Numbered from the stretch's first letter, positions 6,597 through 14,455 are shown. The stretch: 32,767 bases of DNA from CAYRSA01 sp964494845 (GCA_964494845.1 CAZBSC010000009.1:1-32767), one strand, 5' to 3'. The notes: generated by a model not told the origin, from the letters alone. Numbers and translations: made by a program.

Positions 6597-8086
6597 AATT
6601 GTCCTTTTTTATTAGCTAACAGATATTTCTCTAGTATAGCGGCTTTTTTCTTTCCGACTACTTTTTCTACATCTTTTGCCGAGGCCTCCGATACGCGCTT
6701 CATGGACCCAAACGACTTTAATAATAGTTTTTTGGTGACTGGCCCAATGCCAGGTATCTCGTCGAGTACGCTGTCTGTTTGCCTTGTACGCTTCAATACG
6801 GTGTGATAACTGACAGCGAAACGGTGCGACTCGTCGCGAATTCTCTGCAGCAACATGACAATGTGAGAGTTTTTTGGCAGCAAAATCGCGTCGAACTGAT
6901 CTGATTTAGTTACAAATGAATTTTTTGGCAAACTGATATTAAAATTGCTGGAATTCGCGACTACTATTTCTTCCTCGCGCTTTGCTAACCCAATCATCGG
7001 AATATTGGCTAGTCCCGCCTCATCCCTGGCTTTTATTGCGGCGCCCAACTGTCCTTTTCCTCCGTCAATCAAGAATAAGTCCGGAATACCCCACTGTTTC
7101 ATGTTTTTCTGACTTAATCGCCTGGTAATTACCTCGTTCATATGCGCAAAATCATCATTCCCTGGTATTCGCATTTTGAACTTGCGATACTCAGCCTTGT
7201 TGGGCAACCCATTAGTAAATACGACCATACTGGCGACAGTATCAGTGCCACTCATGTGCGAAATATCATAACCTTCTATCCTCATTGGTGGCTTCCCCAG
7301 GCCCAACAGATCTGCCAAGCCTGATAGTCCGGCATCTTTGCTGAGATCCATAAACTCACTGTCGCTGAATACAACTTGCCTGGTCAAACCCTTCAGTGCA
7401 AAAAGTTGTTTCTTTAATTTTTCTGCCTCTTCAAACTGAGACTTTTTTGCGGCCTGGAGCATTGACCTCTCGACTCCGACTATTAAGCTCTTTCGCTCTC
7501 CCTTGAAATATTTTGTTAGCTTTTTAAGGTTTTCTCGGTAATCTTTAAGACTAGTTTTATTTTCTTCTAGGCCTGGGCAAAGCCCCAAGTGATATTGCAG
7601 GCATGCACGTTTGGGAATACTTCGTTCGTGGGTAGAAAACGGAAAAGCCTTGCGTAGATGAGTCAACGCTTTACGGATACTATTAACATTATAATAGGGG
7701 CCAAAGTATTGTGCGCCGTCATCTAGTGGCCTTCTAGTTATTGTGACTGTCGGGTGATCGCTACTATAGGTCACTCTGATATATCCACTACTTTTATCGT
7801 CTCGCAGCAAAATGTTGTATTTTGGCATATAACGACGGATTAGCTCGGCTTCGAGAAATAGTGCGTCCAGCTCTGTCTCTACCGTTATCCAATCTACATC
7901 TCGAATATCGGCTACTAACGCTTCGGTTTTGGCCTCAAAAGGACGACTTTTTTGGAAATACTGACGCACTCTATTTTTTAGAACGGCGGCCTTCCCGACA
8001 TAAATAATCTCGCCATATTCGTTTTTATACAGATATACCCCCGGGTCCCCGGGAAGCTCCTTTAATTTGTTTTGAATGTGATTCAC
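6593..8086 (-). CDS. uvrC: Excinuclease ABC subunit C (short form)
   Basis: UvrC makes the two incisions that flank a DNA lesion. The order of parts is intact: GIY-YIG nuclease (about 14-92, GVYLY and IIYVGKA), UVR motif for UvrB contact (about 204-232), an RNase H-like 5' nuclease with D274, D341 and H421, and a helix-hairpin-helix end (about 441-490). At 497 residues it is about 100 shorter than E. coli UvrC. The cysteine segment between the nuclease and UVR motif reads ACLQYHLGLCPGLE, so only two of the usual four cluster cysteines are seen. It overlaps both neighbours by four bases (trhO upstream, pepP downstream). Confidence 0.96.
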   Translation of the reverse strand: MNHIQNKLKELPGDPGVYLYKNEYGEIIYVGKAAVLKNRVRQYFQKSRPFEAKTEALVADIRDVDWITVETELDALFLEAELIRRYMPKYNILLRDDKSSGYIRVTYSSDHPTVTITRRPLDDGAQYFGPYYNVNSIRKALTHLRKAFPFSTHERSIPKRACLQYHLGLCPGLEENKTSLKDYRENLKKLTKYFKGERKSLIVGVERSMLQAAKKSQFEEAEKLKKQLFALKGLTRQVVFSDSEFMDLSKDAGLSGLADLLGLGKPPMRIEGYDISHMSGTDTVASMVVFTNGLPNKAEYRKFKMRIPGNDDFAHMNEVITRRLSQKNMKQWGIPDLFLIDGGKGQLGAAIKARDEAGLANIPMIGLAKREEEIVVANSSNFNISLPKNSFVTKSDQFDAILLPKNSHIVMLLQRIRDESHRFAVSYHTVLKRTRQTDSVLDEIPGIGPVTKKLLLKSFGSMKRVSEASAKDVEKVVGKKKAAILEKYLLANKKGQL

Positions 8087-8991
8087 GCTTTTATTCTACT
8101 GGGTTTCAGCTTCTCAGTTTTTGCGCATTTGTCGCAAAAAGTTGTTTGCAAGCAGTCCGAACATATTAAAACAAGTCTGTTGCAAGAAATGTTGTCGCAG
8201 TTTTCGTAATTGCTGGTTTTGCCATGGCAGTGGACACATTCTCCGATGTCTTTAGACTTATCAGAAAATCGATGGGTCATGCGGTCGTCAAATATATGCA
8301 AAGCGCCTTCCCACAAACCATCGTCTTTATACTTTTCACCGTATTTCACAATGCCACCATCCACTTGATAGACTTCCTTGAAACCCTCTTTTTTCATAAT
8401 AGAACTAAGTATTTCGCAGCGTACTCCGCCGGTACAATACGTAACTACTGGTTTATCTTTGATGTCGTTATACTTATCTTTCTTCAGTTCAGTGACAAAA
8501 TCATGTGTTGTTTTGGTGGCTGGGACTACTGCGTTCTTAAACCTACCCACTGCTGCCTCGTAGGCATTACGGCCATCAAAAAACACTACGTCTTCACCCC
8601 GTTCTTTGACTAGTTCGTGCAAAGCCTCAGGTTTCAGGTGCTTACCGGTGCCTACCACCCCTTTTTCATCAACCTCTATGCCACTAGGCACACCGAAGGC
8701 TACTAGCTCGGGTTTAACTTTTACACTCAGTCTAGGAAATTCTCTGCCGTTTCCATCGCTCCATTTGTACATTATTCCCTTGAAAAGCACAGACCGGTTC
8801 ATCTCACGTTTGTACTCGCGTAATGATTCAATGTCACCTCCAAGTGTTCCATTGATCCCATGTACGCTGACAATTATTCGACCTTTTAGATTTAAACGAT
8901 TGCACAATTCCCTCTGCCATCGCATGGTAATCGCCGGGTCAGATACCGGGACAAACTTATAATACAAAATAACCTTATTCATCCCTGGCAT
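8083..8991 (-). CDS. trhO: tRNA uridine-34 hydroxylase (rhodanese family)
   Basis: TrhO (YceA) makes 5-hydroxyuridine at the wobble base of certain tRNAs. The protein has an N-terminal acylphosphatase-like part, a rhodanese domain whose loop TYCTGGVRCE carries the catalytic cysteine (about residue 186), and a C-terminal tail with eight cysteines in four pairs (about 252-289), likely two zinc sites. The ATG at 8991 is preferred over a TTG at 9024 because a GGAG sequence lies seven bases before it and the extra residues are not family-like; this gives 302 residues. It is the first gene of the run continuing into uvrC through a four-base overlap. Confidence 0.93.
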   Translation of the reverse strand: MPGMNKVILYYKFVPVSDPAITMRWQRELCNRLNLKGRIIVSVHGINGTLGGDIESLREYKREMNRSVLFKGIMYKWSDGNGREFPRLSVKVKPELVAFGVPSGIEVDEKGVVGTGKHLKPEALHELVKERGEDVVFFDGRNAYEAAVGRFKNAVVPATKTTHDFVTELKKDKYNDIKDKPVVTYCTGGVRCEILSSIMKKEGFKEVYQVDGGIVKYGEKYKDDGLWEGALHIFDDRMTHRFSDKSKDIGECVHCHGKTSNYENCDNISCNRLVLICSDCLQTTFCDKCAKTEKLKPSRIKA

Positions 8992-9074
8992 TATAACACT
9001 CCACCCCTGTAAAATAAACTCCAAACGAACACCCTAAAACCCGCTATTTTAAAACAATCAGAAATTAACACCTG

Positions 9075-9091
9075 TAGAGGACTGTCCTCTA
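9075..9091. promoter_or_regulatory. Palindromic operator candidate
   Basis: TAGAGGAC-T-GTCCTCTA is a perfect 8-bp inverted repeat around a single base, in the divergent region between trhO and the secreted protein gene. It is too compact to be a terminator and has the shape of a dimeric repressor site. No regulator is encoded next to it. Confidence 0.4.
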
Positions 9092-9144
9092 GAATAGTTA
9101 GTTTGTGATTATATATCGGGGGTATTGCTTTTTTATTAGATGTG

Positions 9145-9153
9145 TGTTAGGAT
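9145..9153 (+). promoter_or_regulatory. Extended -10 promoter of secreted protein gene
   Basis: TGTTAGGAT is an extended -10, with TTGCTT 17 bases upstream of the hexamer. The hexamer ends eight bases before the ATG at 9162, predicting little or no 5' leader. Confidence 0.45.
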
Positions 9154-9161
9154 ATGTGTCT

Positions 9162-9590
9162 ATGAAATTTTTACACGTATTTTTAGCATCGTTTTCAGTA
9201 CTAATATTATCGATTATTTCGGCAGCGCCTGTTAGCGCGGCAGAACAGTGTATAACTAACCCAAATCACACCATTAGTTTTAGCAACTCTTTTTGTCAAT
9301 TTCGAGTACCGAATGGCGGCATGGATTGCCAGGGTAAGGTTCGTTATTGGGTGGCCAATGGGCGTCAGGTAACTAGTATCAAGGCAGTTGGCGCTAGCTG
9401 CAAAAAAGTCTCTGTAAAGATAGACTCTGGTAATGGTTATGGTGGCTGGAAACGTTCTTCAAACACCGAAGCTGGAGTTTTTAGGAACGTACCAGCATCA
9501 AGGCGCTTAGTGCGAATAAAGTATCAGCTGTGCACAATCAATCAAAACACGAATGCAGAAGTTTGTACTTTTGTTGAGCGCGTCCGATAG
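9162..9590 (+). CDS. Small secreted cysteine-rich protein, unknown function
   Basis: I do not recognise this family. The 142-residue product has a clear signal peptide (basic start, hydrophobic 6-20, cleavage likely after VSA at 26). The mature part of about 116 residues contains six cysteines (30, 45, 56, 80, 124, 135), enough for three disulfides, and many basic residues, as in small exported domains that bind surfaces or partners. The ATG at 9162 is chosen over a GTG at 9105 because the signal peptide begins there and an extended -10 lies eight bases before it. It is monocistronic: a terminator follows at 9614. Confidence 0.8.
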   Translation: MKFLHVFLASFSVLILSIISAAPVSAAEQCITNPNHTISFSNSFCQFRVPNGGMDCQGKVRYWVANGRQVTSIKAVGASCKKVSVKIDSGNGYGGWKRSSNTEAGVFRNVPASRRLVRIKYQLCTINQNTNAEVCTFVERVR

Positions 9591-9613
9591 ACTACATAAA
9601 AAATCGCAGATAA

Positions 9614-9648
9614 AAATAAAAAAGGGCCGCTAGGGTCCTTTTTTATTT
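9614..9648 (+). terminator. Intrinsic terminator of secreted protein gene
   Basis: A 12-bp perfect stem (9614-9625 with 9637-9648) contains GG/CC at its top and ends with TTTTTTATTT, 24 bases after the stop. The A-rich 5' arm makes it work in both directions. Confidence 0.8.
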
Positions 9649-9677
9649 GTTAACAAGACTGCGGGAGTTTTGTTAAC
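9649..9677. repeat. 12-bp hairpin with GCGGG loop
   Basis: GTTAACAAGACT pairs with AGTTTTGTTAAC (one G-U pair), leaving the loop GCGGG. It directly abuts the terminator at 9614-9648 and precedes another inverted repeat at 9679-9708. Confidence 0.55.
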
Positions 9678-9678
9678 G

Positions 9679-9708
9679 ATGATTAACTTTATTGCTAAGG
9701 TTAATCAT
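9679..9708. repeat. 9-bp inverted repeat upstream of exporter promoter
   Basis: ATGATTAAC (9679-9687) is matched by GTTAATCAT (9700-9708) across 12 bases. The spacing of about 21 bases between arm centres is that of a dimeric DNA-binding site. It lies some 85 bases upstream of the predicted -10 of the leader/exporter transcript. Confidence 0.4.
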
Positions 9709-9791
9709 TTGTCACCTCACGAATGACAATCTCAATATATACCGGCAGTTATGCATCTGTCAACACTTTTTTTGGTTGCTATTGACATAAG

Positions 9792-9800
9792 TGGTACAAT
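9792..9800 (+). promoter_or_regulatory. Extended -10 promoter of leader ORF and exporter
   Basis: TGGTACAAT is an extended -10, with TTGGTT 17 bases upstream of the hexamer. Transcription would begin near 9807, giving a leader of about 170 bases before the exporter start. A TTGACA also occurs at 9783 but is too close to serve this -10. Confidence 0.5.
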
Positions 9801-9839
9801 GGTTAGATTGTATTAAATTAAAGGAAAGGCGATAAAACA

Positions 9840-9896
9840 ATGATACAAATCACAGACTATACAGATGAAGTTGGCTTTACCGCCGTCGCAAGGTAA
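9840..9896 (+). CDS. 18-residue leader ORF upstream of ABC exporter
   Basis: An ATG at 9840 opens an 18-codon frame reading MIQITDYTDEVGFTAVAR and ending in TAA at 9894. A purine-rich AAAGGAAAGG lies about ten bases before it. It sits between the predicted promoter and the exporter gene. The base right after its stop begins CTGCTT (9897-9902), which can pair with the 5' arm of the hairpin around the exporter's ribosome binding site. A leader peptide that controls the exporter is an inference; it could also be chance. Confidence 0.4.
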   Translation: MIQITDYTDEVGFTAVAR

Positions 9897-9961
9897 CTGC
9901 TTCCTTATTCTCGTTTATTAACCAAAACTAAAAAACTAAATTCTCAAACAATAGTCTAAAA

Positions 9962-9975
9962 GCAGCGGAGGCTGC
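9962..9975 (+). promoter_or_regulatory. Exporter ribosome binding site inside a hairpin
   Basis: GCAGC (9962-9966) pairs with GCTGC (9971-9975), putting GGAG (9967-9970) of the Shine-Dalgarno sequence in the four-base loop and its last G (9971) in the stem. The exporter ATG follows five bases after the stem. Confidence 0.55.
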
Positions 9976-9980
9976 GAATA

Positions 9981-11748
9981 ATGAAACGTAAATCAGACAA
10001 TCGAAAAACTTTGTCACTATTTTGGCAATTTACAAAACCGGACAAGTGGTATTTTATCACCGGTACTTTAGGTGCGGCCCTTGGTATTATTGCCCAAGAT
10101 ATTATTCCTCCATTCATTGTATCTAGGGCATTTAATAGTTTGCAGAAATTATATGCATCAGGCGAGCCACTGCTATTCAGCGATTTTAGTCACTATATAG
10201 TCTGGTATATTGTTTTCTTGATTCTTGGAATTATTCTCTGGCGCACACAGGTTATCCTTGTTTGGCGTTACCAAATTAGAGCGATCCAACGAATAATGGA
10301 GCATCTGTTCGACCACCTGCAAAAACAGGATAGCAAGTTCCATTCTGACCGTTTTGGTGGCGCTCTTGTCTCACAGGCAAACAAATTCGCCGGAGCATAC
10401 GAACGCATTACTGACGAATTCACATGGAGCATAACCACGGGTATCATATCTTTTGTTGCCTCTATTGCCTTATTGATTAAAGTGGCACCGTTGTACGGCC
10501 TAGTTCTTCTCTTGGTCTCTATTCTGTACTTCTGCATGATGATCTGGCGAATGAAAAAGCAATTGCCATTTGATAGAAAGTTGGCCCAAAGCGAGAGTGA
10601 TCGAACAGCAAAAATCGCTGACATGATTACTAATGTCGGAACAGTAACAGCTTTTGCTGGCGAAGAACAAGAAAGAAAACTATTCAAGAAACAAGCCAAT
10701 GAAACCAGTAAGACCTATTGGCAGCTACTAGACATGCACTGGATTAACGACACAATGAGCCATGTAAGCGTCAGCACCATGAGCGTAATGGCTTTCGGTT
10801 TGGGTATTGTTGGGGTCACAGTGCTAAAAGCCCCAGTCGGCACACTTTATCTTAGCATTACCTACACCATGGCTCTGACTAGACGACTATGGGAATCCAG
10901 CCGGGTTATGAGCAATGTTAACCGAGGATTCGGTGATGCCTACGATATGACCAAAATTCTTGACATCAAACCAGGTATTGCTGACATTCCACAGGCCCCA
11001 GAACTTCACGCTCCTCGAGGATCCATTACATTTAAAGATGTTGGGTTCTATTACCCGGAACAAGCTGATGACAATCTTTTTGATGGCCTTAACTTGCGGA
11101 TTAAACCAGGCGAGAAAGTTGGACTCGTAGGTCATTCGGGTAGCGGAAAAACTACGTTGTCAAAATTACTACTACGATTTATGGACATTCAGGAAGGTTC
11201 AATTAGTATCGACGACCAGAATATTGCAGAAGTTACACAGACTAGCTTGCGTAAAAACATCGCCTATGTGTCACAAGAGCCGCTACTGTTCCACAGATCT
11301 TTAGCCGATAACATAGGCTATGGGCAGCCTGGTGCTGACAGAAAAACGATAAAAGCTGTAGCCAAGATGGCGCACGCCGAGGAGTTCATAGATAAACTAC
11401 CAAAGGGTTACGACACGATGGTTGGTGAGCGTGGGGTAAAATTATCAGGCGGTCAACGTCAACGCATTGCTATTGCGCGGGCGATGATAAAAAACGCTCC
11501 AATTCTGGTACTCGATGAGGCTACGTCTGCTCTTGATAGCGAAAGCGAAGGTTTAATTCAAGATGCATTGTGGAAACTCATGGAGGGCCGAACCGCTATA
11601 GTCATTGCCCACCGTCTTAGCACCATTCAAAAAATGGACCGCATAGTAGTACTGGAAGACGGCAAAATCGTAGAACAAGGGTCCCACAAAGAGCTAATCC
11701 ATGCCAAAGGTCCTTACGCTGACCTATGGAACCACCAATCCGGTGGAT
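9981..11748 (+). CDS. ABC exporter, fused membrane and ATPase domains (3' end in gap)
   Basis: A half-transporter of the MsbA/multidrug type. The first 330 or so residues hold six membrane helices, and the ATPase domain follows with Walker A GHSGSGKTT (near 383), Q-loop YVSQEPLLFH, signature LSGGQRQRIAIARA (near 486), Walker B ILVLDEATSALD (near 507) and H-loop IAHRLSTI (near 542). A second half is needed, so it acts as a homodimer or with another half-transporter elsewhere. The cargo is unknown; lipids, drugs or peptides are exported by relatives. 589 residues are visible, close to full length, so only the last few codons should be lost in the gap. A leader ORF and hairpin lie upstream. Confidence 0.93.
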
Positions 11749-11848
11749 NNNNNNNNNNNNNNNNNNNNNNNNNNNNNNNNNNNNNNNNNNNNNNNNNNNN
11801 NNNNNNNNNNNNNNNNNNNNNNNNNNNNNNNNNNNNNNNNNNNNNNNN
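11749..11848. other. Assembly gap (100 N)
   Basis: Exactly 100 N between the end of the ABC exporter and the start region of metK. About 1 kb of metK is missing, so the true distance must be larger than 100 unless the join is wrong. Confidence 0.98.
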
Positions 11849-11940
11849 AGGTATGCATCCAAAATAGCATCAGATATCTGATCGCAAAGTTTATCTGGGT
11901 GTCCTGGGGATACACTCTCGGCTGTTTTATAGGTTGGCAT
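11849..11940 (-). CDS. metK: S-adenosylmethionine synthetase, N-terminal 30 residues only
   Basis: The visible residues, beginning MPTYKTAESVSPGHPDKL, match the first strand and GHPDK nucleotide-binding loop of MetK, followed by CDQISDAILDAY. MetK makes SAM from methionine and ATP in the cytoplasm. The full protein is about 380-400 residues, and the rest lies in the assembly gap. The ATG at 11940 has a strong AAAGGAG eight bases upstream. Its transcript leader (to about 12132) matches the S-box type SAM riboswitch, which supports both the gene call and feedback control by its product. Confidence 0.9.
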
Positions 11941-11955
11941 AAAAAATACTCCTTT

Positions 11956-12132
11956 CGTATCAATACCGCCGTTTACAACAGAGAAAGAAAAAGGAGCCAA
12001 AATTGCTTTCCTACATCTTCCCCTAGAATAAGGGCTAGAAGGGGCACCCTTCAACAAGTTCAGGGTAAACCTTTGCTTTTTGTGGTTGCCGGCAGGTCAT
12101 AGAGCTAGTTCTCTCGCTGCACTCGTGATACG
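11956..12132 (-). ncRNA. SAM riboswitch (SAM-I/SAM-IV clan) controlling metK
   Basis: Minus strand. P1 forms from CGTATCA (12132-12126) and TGATACG (11962-11956). Next come GAGTGCAGCGA, a P2b hairpin AGAG/CTCT with loop AACTAG, ATGAC, and the hallmark GCCGGCAACC (12093-12084). Further 3' are AAGGGTGCC (ending at 12043) and a P4 stem CCCC/GGGG. The P2 loop CTAG can pair with CTAG in the P4 region as the expected pseudoknot. The 3' arm of P1 ends directly before the AAAGGAG of metK, suggesting translational control. The stretch between P4 and the 3' P1 arm (about 60 bases) is longer than in classic SAM-I, so the subclass is uncertain. Confidence 0.75.
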
Positions 12133-12228
12133 TATTTAATTAATGTGCTGACCAACTATATCACAGTGCATCTTGTAACCATAACCACACAGGCGCATAA
12201 TACATGCATCAACAAGGAGGTAGTCGCT

Positions 12229-13035
12229 GTGAACGATGATGATCCGATTCTCAACCAACCCTTAGATCTGCCTGGCGGCGAAGACCCACTGCCACATAAA
12301 GGCGTACAAAATAAAAAGAAAAACCCTAAAAAGTTTTTAATTGGGTTGTTTGCATTTTTATTAGTCATTGGGCTAGCCACAGGCATAGTTATGTTACTAA
12401 TAAACCGCGATAAACCAGTGCCGAATAATAGTAATGATACCCCGGCTGCCGGCATTTCAGCACAACAGTCTGCACAAATAAATGATGTGCCAGAAGCAAC
12501 CAACACAGAATCGTATACAAGTAGTCCGTACCGAATCACCTTTTCATATCCAAAAACATGGACTGTAACTGAGGCAAATGATAATGGCATTAGGGTTGAA
12601 TCAAAAAAATTTAGCTACACAAAATCTGATGGATCTGCAACAACTGGTAATTTTCGAATCTATATTAGAAAAGGCGCACGAGACGAAGACGGATCAATCA
12701 TAGGTAAGGGCGTTGCCATAACGTCATCAGAAAAACTAAAGTACGATAAGCCAACCCCGTCACAACGCAAGGAAACCAACCTATCTCAGTTTGGCATAAA
12801 TACGCCTGATAACTTTGCATTCTTCTTGATTGCTGGCAACTACGAGCTAAAGAAAGGAGATACCCTTGGTCCTGATTATGGCAAAGAAGCTGAAACAATA
12901 ATTATTGCTGGTGGGTACTCTGGTGATGACCATAAAGACGACTTAGCAACAAACACAGTACCAACAGACTGGTTCAAAACGACCAACGCTTATAAGCAAG
13001 CGATGGCTATTTTACAATCGCTCGAGATAACCTAA
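12229..13035 (+). CDS. Single-pass anchored protein with PsbP/DcrB-like outer domain
   Basis: A 268-residue protein: acidic, lysine-rich cytoplasmic tail (1-43), one membrane helix (about 44-66), a low-complexity linker, then an exported domain from about residue 100. SSPYRITFSYPKTWTV resembles the opening of PsbP/DcrB-fold domains, and the end AMAILQSLEIT matches how such domains close; this is fold-level similarity only and function is unknown. The GTG at 12229 is chosen because a perfect AAGGAGG lies eight bases upstream; a GTG at 12145 would add 28 residues with no ribosome binding site and overlap the riboswitch promoter region. It diverges from metK and converges with L25. Confidence 0.8.
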   Translation: MNDDDPILNQPLDLPGGEDPLPHKGVQNKKKNPKKFLIGLFAFLLVIGLATGIVMLLINRDKPVPNNSNDTPAAGISAQQSAQINDVPEATNTESYTSSPYRITFSYPKTWTVTEANDNGIRVESKKFSYTKSDGSATTGNFRIYIRKGARDEDGSIIGKGVAITSSEKLKYDKPTPSQRKETNLSQFGINTPDNFAFFLIAGNYELKKGDTLGPDYGKEAETIIIAGGYSGDDHKDDLATNTVPTDWFKTTNAYKQAMAILQSLEIT

Positions 13036-13055
13036 GCGGTCCCCGAAGAACGTAA

Positions 13056-13721
13056 TTACTCTTCTTCGCCAGCGTCTTTATCGCCAGGTTTTGATTCTCC
13101 GTCTTCAGACTCTGCGCCTTCTTCACCCTCGGCTGCTTCTTCTTCAGATTCTTCAGATAGCTGCGCTTTTGTTTCTTCTACCACCGCAACAGCGTGTTCT
13201 GGCTCTGTTAGTAGTGTAACTTTTTCCGGAATTTCAATATCAATTACAGTCAGTTTGTCGCCGATTTCAGCCAGACTTTCGATGCTCACAGTAACTTCAT
13301 CAACAAGATCACGTGGTAGTGCTTCAACCTTGATATTATCGAGTTGACGTATAACTAATAGTCCCGCTTTAACTGCAGGTGAATCGCCTGTGAAAATAAC
13401 CGGAACTTCTGTTTCGACTTTTTCATCCTGACGAATTGCGCCGAACACCACGTGACGAATTTGATTTTTCTTTGGCTCGAAATCAACGTCTTTGATAATA
13501 GTTAGAAATTTTTTACCATCTACGGTCACGTCAACCGCGTGATGTTTGCCGGCCTTGTTGTACATTTTGACAATGTCAAGATAATCGCCTTCAACAATAA
13601 CCGAATCTTGTCCATGGTTATGAATAACAGCTGGTATTTTTCCAGAGCGTTTTAGCTCGCCCAGCCCTTTGCCCACTGTTTCGCGTTTTTTTAGCGTTAC
13701 CGCAATTTGATCGTTGCTCAA
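13056..13721 (-). CDS. rplY: Ribosomal protein L25 (CTC family)
   Basis: This 221-residue protein is the long L25/CTC type: an N-terminal 5S rRNA-binding domain (about 1-92, RETVGKGLGELKRSGKIPAVIH), a C-terminal beta domain (about 93-185), and an acidic tail of about 35 residues rich in glutamate. L25 binds 5S rRNA in the central protuberance of the large subunit. The start is TTG at 13721 with a strong AGGAGG about six bases before it. An extended -10 (TGATATACT) lies about 38 bases upstream, so this gene has a short normal leader. It diverges from dedA. Confidence 0.94.
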   Translation of the reverse strand: MSNDQIAVTLKKRETVGKGLGELKRSGKIPAVIHNHGQDSVIVEGDYLDIVKMYNKAGKHHAVDVTVDGKKFLTIIKDVDFEPKKNQIRHVVFGAIRQDEKVETEVPVIFTGDSPAVKAGLLVIRQLDNIKVEALPRDLVDEVTVSIESLAEIGDKLTVIDIEIPEKVTLLTEPEHAVAVVEETKAQLSEESEEEAAEGEEGAESEDGESKPGDKDAGEEE

Positions 13722-13758
13722 AATTTCCTCCTAGTGGAATCTGTAAATAGTACATATT

Positions 13759-13767
13759 AGTATATCA
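13759..13767 (-). promoter_or_regulatory. Extended -10 promoter of L25 gene
   Basis: The minus strand reads TGATATACT. The start (TTG at 13721) follows about 37 bases after the hexamer, leaving a leader of about 30 bases with a Shine-Dalgarno sequence. Confidence 0.5.
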
Positions 13768-13793
13768 AAAATTATCGCTGTTACCCAGAGGAA

Positions 13794-13802
13794 TGTTATA
13801 CT
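13794..13802 (+). promoter_or_regulatory. Extended -10 promoter of dedA
   Basis: TGTTATACT, with the hexamer ending eight bases before the ATG at 13811, predicts transcription starting at or beside that ATG. The in-frame ATG at 13793 falls within this promoter element, which argues against its use as a start. Confidence 0.5.
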
Positions 13803-13810
13803 TATACGAC

Positions 13811-14355
13811 ATGTTTGATGTAGAACACATTGTCGCTAGCGGGGGAATACTAATTGTTGCTGCAATAGTTTTCGCTGAATCCGGTCTACTGGTTGGATTC
13901 TTCTTGCCAGGCGACACACTATTATTCAGCGCTGGGCTTTTGGCCTCTCAAGGCTCACCATCTTTGCTATTACTGTTATTGTTTACCTCCATTGCTGCCA
14001 TTGTCGGAGACAACGTAGGATATAGCATTGGCAGACGGGCTGGCCCACGAATATTCAAGAAAGATGATGGCATACTATTTCACAAGGACCACCTAATAAG
14101 GGCTGAAGAATTCTACGAAAAACATGGCGGCAAAGCAATAACAATTGCTAGATTTGTGCCAGTAGTGCGAACCTTCGCACCGGTAGTTGCAGGAGCCGGC
14201 AAAATGCCTCGTAAGCGATTTATGTTTTTCAACATCATAGGTGGCGTATTATGGGTTTTTTCTATGACTCTTCTAGGATATTGGCTAGGCAGTAAAATCC
14301 CCGGCTTGAGCAATTATATTGAGTATGTGTTAATTGGCATTATCGTACTTAGCCT
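13811..14355 (+). CDS. DedA/SNARE-associated family membrane protein (3' end in gap)
   Basis: A polytopic membrane protein of the DedA family, whose members are linked to lipid flipping and envelope homeostasis. Visible hallmarks are FAESGLLVGFFLPGDTLLFSAG near residues 20-42, the inner GDNVGYSIGRRAG, and ARFVPVVRTFAPVVAGAGKM with its conserved arginines and proline. 181 residues are visible of a usual 200-220; the last helix runs into the gap. The start is placed at 13811 rather than 13793 because an extended -10 overlaps the earlier ATG. It converges on uvrA across the gap. Confidence 0.9.
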
Positions 14356-14455
14356 NNNNNNNNNNNNNNNNNNNNNNNNNNNNNNNNNNNNNNNNNNNNN
14401 NNNNNNNNNNNNNNNNNNNNNNNNNNNNNNNNNNNNNNNNNNNNNNNNNNNNNNN
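14356..14455. other. Assembly gap (100 N)
   Basis: Exactly 100 N between the converging 3' ends of dedA and uvrA. Both genes lose their final segment here, and uvrA alone lacks about 70 residues, so the real gap is longer than 100 bases. Confidence 0.98.

Noticed and set aside
9105..9161. An upstream GTG start for the secreted protein
   Set aside because: The added 19 residues spoil the signal peptide and overlap the predicted promoter.
11701..11867. Reading the ABC exporter through the N gap into a short tail
   Set aside because: The codons after the gap are the reverse strand of metK, so the joined frame is an artefact of the 100-N spacer.
13793..13810. The ATG at 13793 as dedA start
   Set aside because: It overlaps the extended -10 and has a purine run directly touching it with no spacing; the ATG at 13811 fits family and promoter better.
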